Positions 40,776 to 43,573 of a stretch of DNA of 43,573 bases are shown in pieces. Position 1 is the stretch's first letter; every line of letters starts with the position of its first letter. The notes beneath the pieces were generated by a model, which saw only the letters and a list, made by a program, of their open reading frames with translations, did not search any database and had not been told where the DNA came from. The DNA comes from Bacteriovoracaceae bacterium (lineage in GTDB: Bacteria; Bdellovibrionota; UBA2394), in NCBI GenBank assembly GCA_028287765.1, contig JAQBPA010000229.1, positions 1 through 43,573 of the forward strand, read 5' to 3'. The position numbers were made by a program, and so were the translations under genes.

Positions 40776-42245
40776 ATGAAAAAATTTGATGCAGTAGTCA
40801 TTGGTGCGGGACCCGGCGGTTATGTTTGTGCAATTCGCTTGGCGCAACTCGGAAAAAAAACAGCCATCATCGATCGAGATAATCTTGGGGGCACTTGCTT
40901 AAATTGGGGATGTATTCCTTCAAAAGCTTTAATTCACGCGGCCCATTTGTTCGATACGATGAACCATTCGGCAAAAGATATGGGATTTTCTTTCAAAGAT
41001 CTCACTCTCGATTTTAAAAAACTAAATACGTGGAAAAATTCTGTCGTGAATAAACTAACGAGCGGAATCGGTGGACTTTGCAAACGTCACGGCATCGAAG
41101 TTTTTATGGGAACAGCCGAATTCAAATCTCCCAAACAACTTGAAGTGACAATGAATGATTCAAAGACAAAAGAACTGATCGAGTTCGATCAAGTGGTTAT
41201 TGCGACCGGTTCTGAATCTGCGAATTTAAACGGAGTGACTGTGGACGGAAAGCTGATCGTAACCAGTAAAGAAGCTCTCAATTTGCCTGACCTTCCAAAA
41301 AGTTTAGTTCTCATCGGCGGCGGTGTGATCGGTCTTGAACTTGGATCTTTTTATTCTATGATTGGAACCTCGGTCACGGTTCTCGAATATGCCGATCAGC
41401 TTCTTCCCGGAACGGATTTGGATCTCGTTCGTGTCGTTGAAAAATCCCTCGCGAGTCGAGGCGTCAATATCCAAACCAAATTCAAAGTGAGTGGCGCCGA
41501 AGTGAAGGGTAAAAAAGTTTCTGTAAAAGGAACTGACCGCGACGGAAAAGCGGCGAGCTTCGAGGGAGACGTATGTTTAGTGAGCGTTGGAAGACGACCG
41601 TTTGTTAAATTTCTTTCACCCGAAAAAGCGGGTGTGCAAGTGGATGCTCGTGGATTTATTCCGGTGAATAAATCACTTCAGACGAATGTGCCACATATTT
41701 ACGCGATTGGTGATTGTACTCCCGGCCCAGCTCTCGCTCATAGGGCGTCTCACGAAGCCCTGATTGTGGCAGCCCATCTTGCTGGCGATAAAAATTCAGT
41801 TGTGGATTATCGCGTGATTCCAGCCGCCATTTTTACAAGTCCTGAAATTGCTTCCGTCGGACTTTCCGAAAGCGAAGCCAAGGCCAAAAATATTGAAGTT
41901 AAAGTAGGTAAGTTTCCGTTTGCCGCTCTCGGTCGAGCACTTGCGAATAATTCGGCTGAAGGGTTTTGTAAAATTATTGGAAATCCGAAGACGAATGATC
42001 TTCTTGGAATGCATATTGTGGGTCCGGATGCAGGAAATTTAATTGGCGAAGGGGCTCTTGCGATTGAAATGGGAGCTAGTGTTGAAGATCTCGCACTCAC
42101 GATTCATACGCATCCCACATATCCCGAAGCGATTATGGAAGCGGCTGACGCCTATTTCGACCATGCAATTCATATTTATCAAGCAGGGCATAAGGCAGCA
42201 CCTGTTGCAAAGGGAAGTACGACTTCACAGGTTGGGCACGCATAG
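40776..42245 (+). CDS. lpdA: Dihydrolipoamide dehydrogenase (E3)
   Basis: E3 reoxidises dihydrolipoamide with FAD and NAD+. The 489 residues show the FAD site VVIGAGPGGYVCAIRLAQLG (8-27), the redox disulfide Cys41-Cys46 in GGTCLNWGCIPSK, the NAD site VLIGGGVIGLELGSFYS, the second FAD motif YAIGDCTPGPALAHRAS, and the C-terminal dimer catalytic pair in HTHPTYPEA. A polar tail of about 20 residues (AGHKAAPVAKGSTTSQVGHA) extends the end. Ribosome site AGGAAAA. Part of the lipoate/2-oxoacid dehydrogenase operon. Confidence 0.96.
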   Translation: MKKFDAVVIGAGPGGYVCAIRLAQLGKKTAIIDRDNLGGTCLNWGCIPSKALIHAAHLFDTMNHSAKDMGFSFKDLTLDFKKLNTWKNSVVNKLTSGIGGLCKRHGIEVFMGTAEFKSPKQLEVTMNDSKTKELIEFDQVVIATGSESANLNGVTVDGKLIVTSKEALNLPDLPKSLVLIGGGVIGLELGSFYSMIGTSVTVLEYADQLLPGTDLDLVRVVEKSLASRGVNIQTKFKVSGAEVKGKKVSVKGTDRDGKAASFEGDVCLVSVGRRPFVKFLSPEKAGVQVDARGFIPVNKSLQTNVPHIYAIGDCTPGPALAHRASHEALIVAAHLAGDKNSVVDYRVIPAAIFTSPEIASVGLSESEAKAKNIEVKVGKFPFAALGRALANNSAEGFCKIIGNPKTNDLLGMHIVGPDAGNLIGEGALAIEMGASVEDLALTIHTHPTYPEAIMEAADAYFDHAIHIYQAGHKAAPVAKGSTTSQVGHA

Positions 42246-42258
42246 GAATTTTTAACGA

Positions 42259-42954
42259 ATGGCGTTCTCCTCAGAACTAGAATTTATTTCATTCCTCGGA
42301 AAGCCAGAGCTTAGCTATTCGGATATTTGGGAATTTCAAAAAGATCGAGTAGATGCCGTATCGAAGGGAATATCTCCCGAAACGATTATTTTTTGTGAGC
42401 ACGAAAGAGTTTTAACTGCCGGCAGACGTTTTAAATCTGAAAATGTTTTAGATAAGACTTTGCCATTATTTGAAATCGAGCGAGGCGGAGATGTAACTCT
42501 TCATGCTCCCGGACAACTCGTCATTTATCCGATTTTAAAATTAAATTCAGGCCGTTTTCCAGGCGGCCTCCATGAATATTTAAGATTTATCGAACAAGTG
42601 ACGATGGATAATTTAAAGAAATTAGGACTCGAGGCAGGAAGATTCGGCCCAACTGGTGTTTGGATTAAAAACAAAAACGGTGAAGAAAAGAAAATTGCAA
42701 GCCTTGGCATCGCAGTCAGACATTGGATTACTTATCATGGCCTTGCGATTAACGTTTCAAATGATCTCGCGGATTTTCAAAAGCTAAGGCCATGCGATTT
42801 TGAATCTTCCATCATGACCTCGTTAGCAAACGAAGGAGTGACGATCTCTCTACATGCACTCGCTACTGAAATTCAAAACTTGATGGAGGTCGATTTGAAG
42901 AAGCGCTTTGAGATTTTTCAGCCAGCGCTTGATGTGGCTGAAAATTATTATTAA
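42259..42954 (+). CDS. lipB: Octanoyltransferase
   Basis: LipB moves octanoate from ACP to lipoyl domains, the step before LipA. The 231 residues have ERGGDVTLHAPGQ (74-86), RFGPTGVWI, catalytic Lys145 in KKIASLGIAV, HGLAINV and catalytic Cys179 in LRPCDFESS. In the usual motif Pro-Cys is followed by Gly; here it is Asp. It starts 13 bases after the E3 gene. Its last 92 bases overlap the convergent cyclic-nucleotide-binding gene. Confidence 0.95.
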   Translation: MAFSSELEFISFLGKPELSYSDIWEFQKDRVDAVSKGISPETIIFCEHERVLTAGRRFKSENVLDKTLPLFEIERGGDVTLHAPGQLVIYPILKLNSGRFPGGLHEYLRFIEQVTMDNLKKLGLEAGRFGPTGVWIKNKNGEEKKIASLGIAVRHWITYHGLAINVSNDLADFQKLRPCDFESSIMTSLANEGVTISLHALATEIQNLMEVDLKKRFEIFQPALDVAENYY

Positions 42955-43345
42955 GAAGTTGCGCCATTTTCTGACAAATACTTTCGATAAGCTTTAATGA
43001 AATCATAGGAGCCGCACGTTTCATATCTTCCCATTTTTGAAATGGCAGAACCCAAAAAACACAGTCTTTCAAAGCAAACGCACTCACAATTTTATGGGTC
43101 GCATGAACAATCGACATTTCAGCAAATGAGTCACCTTCATGCAGATCAACCTCCGTACCTTCAAACGCAAGCCGAACCGCCCCGCTTTCAATAAAGTAGA
43201 GCATCCGTTCTCCAGATTTTCCCAAAAACACGGTTTCTTTCTCTTCAACTCGAAGCTCTTTCAAAAAATGCGCAAGCGCCGATTGTTCTTCCAGCGACCA
43301 GTTTTTCGTGAGCTGCGCTTTTTCGAGTGCGGTGAATTTACCCAT
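42863..43345 (-). CDS. Cyclic-nucleotide-binding-domain protein
   Basis: The 160-residue protein is a single cNMP-binding domain: jelly-roll strands with FLGKSGERMLYFIESGAVRL, the phosphate-binding cassette-like HEGDSFAEMSIVHATHKIVS, and a C-helix (MISLKLIESICQKMAQLL). There is no DNA-binding HTH, so it is not a CRP-type regulator. The usual Arg-Ser/Thr of the cassette is replaced by His-Lys residues, so ligand binding is uncertain. The tail of about 30 residues is Ser/Gln/Pro-rich and encoded by the strand opposite lipB. Confidence 0.8.
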   Translation of the reverse strand: MGKFTALEKAQLTKNWSLEEQSALAHFLKELRVEEKETVFLGKSGERMLYFIESGAVRLAFEGTEVDLHEGDSFAEMSIVHATHKIVSAFALKDCVFWVLPFQKWEDMKRAAPMISLKLIESICQKMAQLLNNNFQPHQALAEKSQSASSNRPPSSFEFQ

Positions 43346-43451
43346 GATTACTTTTTACTAGCATTGAAAGGTTTTGGGCAAGATTTGATGTCCGCGTGGT
43401 CGGAGGAGTTCCATCAGGTGGGGAAAATCGGGGCCGACACCCTGACGAATG

Positions 43452-43573
43452 TCAGCACCGATTTCCCGTTTTGAATTGGGGTGCCAAGAAACTTCGATGG
43501 GGTGTTTGCGTGTGGTAGAACCGGTGATGGGCACTGCAGAGGGTGATGAGGTTTTCGATTTGATTTTGTCCGC
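43452..43573 (-). CDS. HNH endonuclease, C-terminal end (cut by window edge)
   Basis: Reading the minus strand from 43571 gives GQNQIENLITLCSAHHRFYH and 19 more residues before TGA at 43454-43452. The string ENLITLCSAHHRFYH is the classical second half of the HNH motif (Asn, then His of the N-x-H part, with the zinc Cys). The 5' part, with the first H, lies beyond the window. The ORF continues past the usual end with HTQTPHRSFLAPQF. The 106 bases between this gene and the cyclic-nucleotide gene hold no other feature I can support. Confidence 0.65.
   Translation of the reverse strand, partial: GQNQIENLITLCSAHHRFYHTQTPHRSFLAPQFKTGNRC

Noticed and set aside
1-43573. CRISPR arrays, rRNA genes, complete insertion sequences
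   Set aside because: No regularly spaced long repeats, rRNA-like segments or intact transposase genes were seen on either strand.

Overview
The window reads as a Gram-negative chromosome of moderate G+C. Many proteins carry Sec-type signal peptides, and there are outer-membrane beta-barrel candidates, a LolA-like carrier and a Lol/MacB-type ABC exporter. Core genes (accBC, ddl, lipA/lipB with E2 and E3) sit beside a large accessory biosynthetic locus. The overall style (dense coding, GTG/TTG starts, a delta-type TPR protein next to accBC) fits a Bdellovibrionota/deltaproteobacterial-type organism. That placement is an inference; no rRNA or marker gene here settles it.

Layout. 1-4695: biotin carboxyl carrier protein and biotin carboxylase (accBC), then a large TPR protein. 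4708-7614 (minus): an exported protein, a predicted outer-membrane barrel and a LolA-like periplasmic lipid carrier. 7700-11137 (plus): Sfp-type phosphopantetheinyl transferase, acyl-CoA/acyl-AMP ligase and a membrane-anchored paraoxonase-like lactonase. 18735-11115 (minus): type II thioesterase, a putative heme-oxygenase-like diiron oxidase, and a 1979-residue megasynthase with order ACP-KS-AT-ACP-aminotransferase-condensation. 18804-24171 (plus): a four-helix membrane protein, an ABC ATPase, two FtsX/MacB-type permeases and a divergent zinc-finger SDR. Together, 4708-24171 looks like one biosynthesis-plus-export locus. A fatty acid would be activated, loaded on ACP1, extended once with malonate, transaminated at the beta-keto position, released or joined to an amine by the terminal C domain, further oxidised or lactone-processed, and carried to the outer membrane.

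24196-31894 is accessory. It holds a small exported protein, a HigBA/Gp49-type toxin-antitoxin pair with two mirror-image palindromic operators, a putative HEPN-like protein, tRNA-Gly(CCC) and several partial copies of that tRNA. A stress-type minus-strand group follows (BON-domain, PEBP, small exported protein, HdeD), then an exported LURP-one-like protein and an unknown exported protein. The tRNA fragments and phased short repeats suggest past integration events.

32042-43573 returns to chromosomal content: a large exported alpha/beta hydrolase, a thioredoxin-like protein, a sigma-54 activator with an abnormal N-terminus, ddl, an exported unknown, and the operon lipA - E2 acyltransferase - dihydrolipoamide dehydrogenase - lipB. 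A cyclic-nucleotide-binding protein overlaps lipB tail to tail, and the window ends in the 3' end of an HNH endonuclease gene.

The most likely undescribed system is the beta-amino-lipid locus. It combines a MycA-like synthase architecture ending in an unpaired condensation domain with a diiron oxidase, a paraoxonase homologue and a dedicated LolA/LolCDE-like outer-membrane export route.
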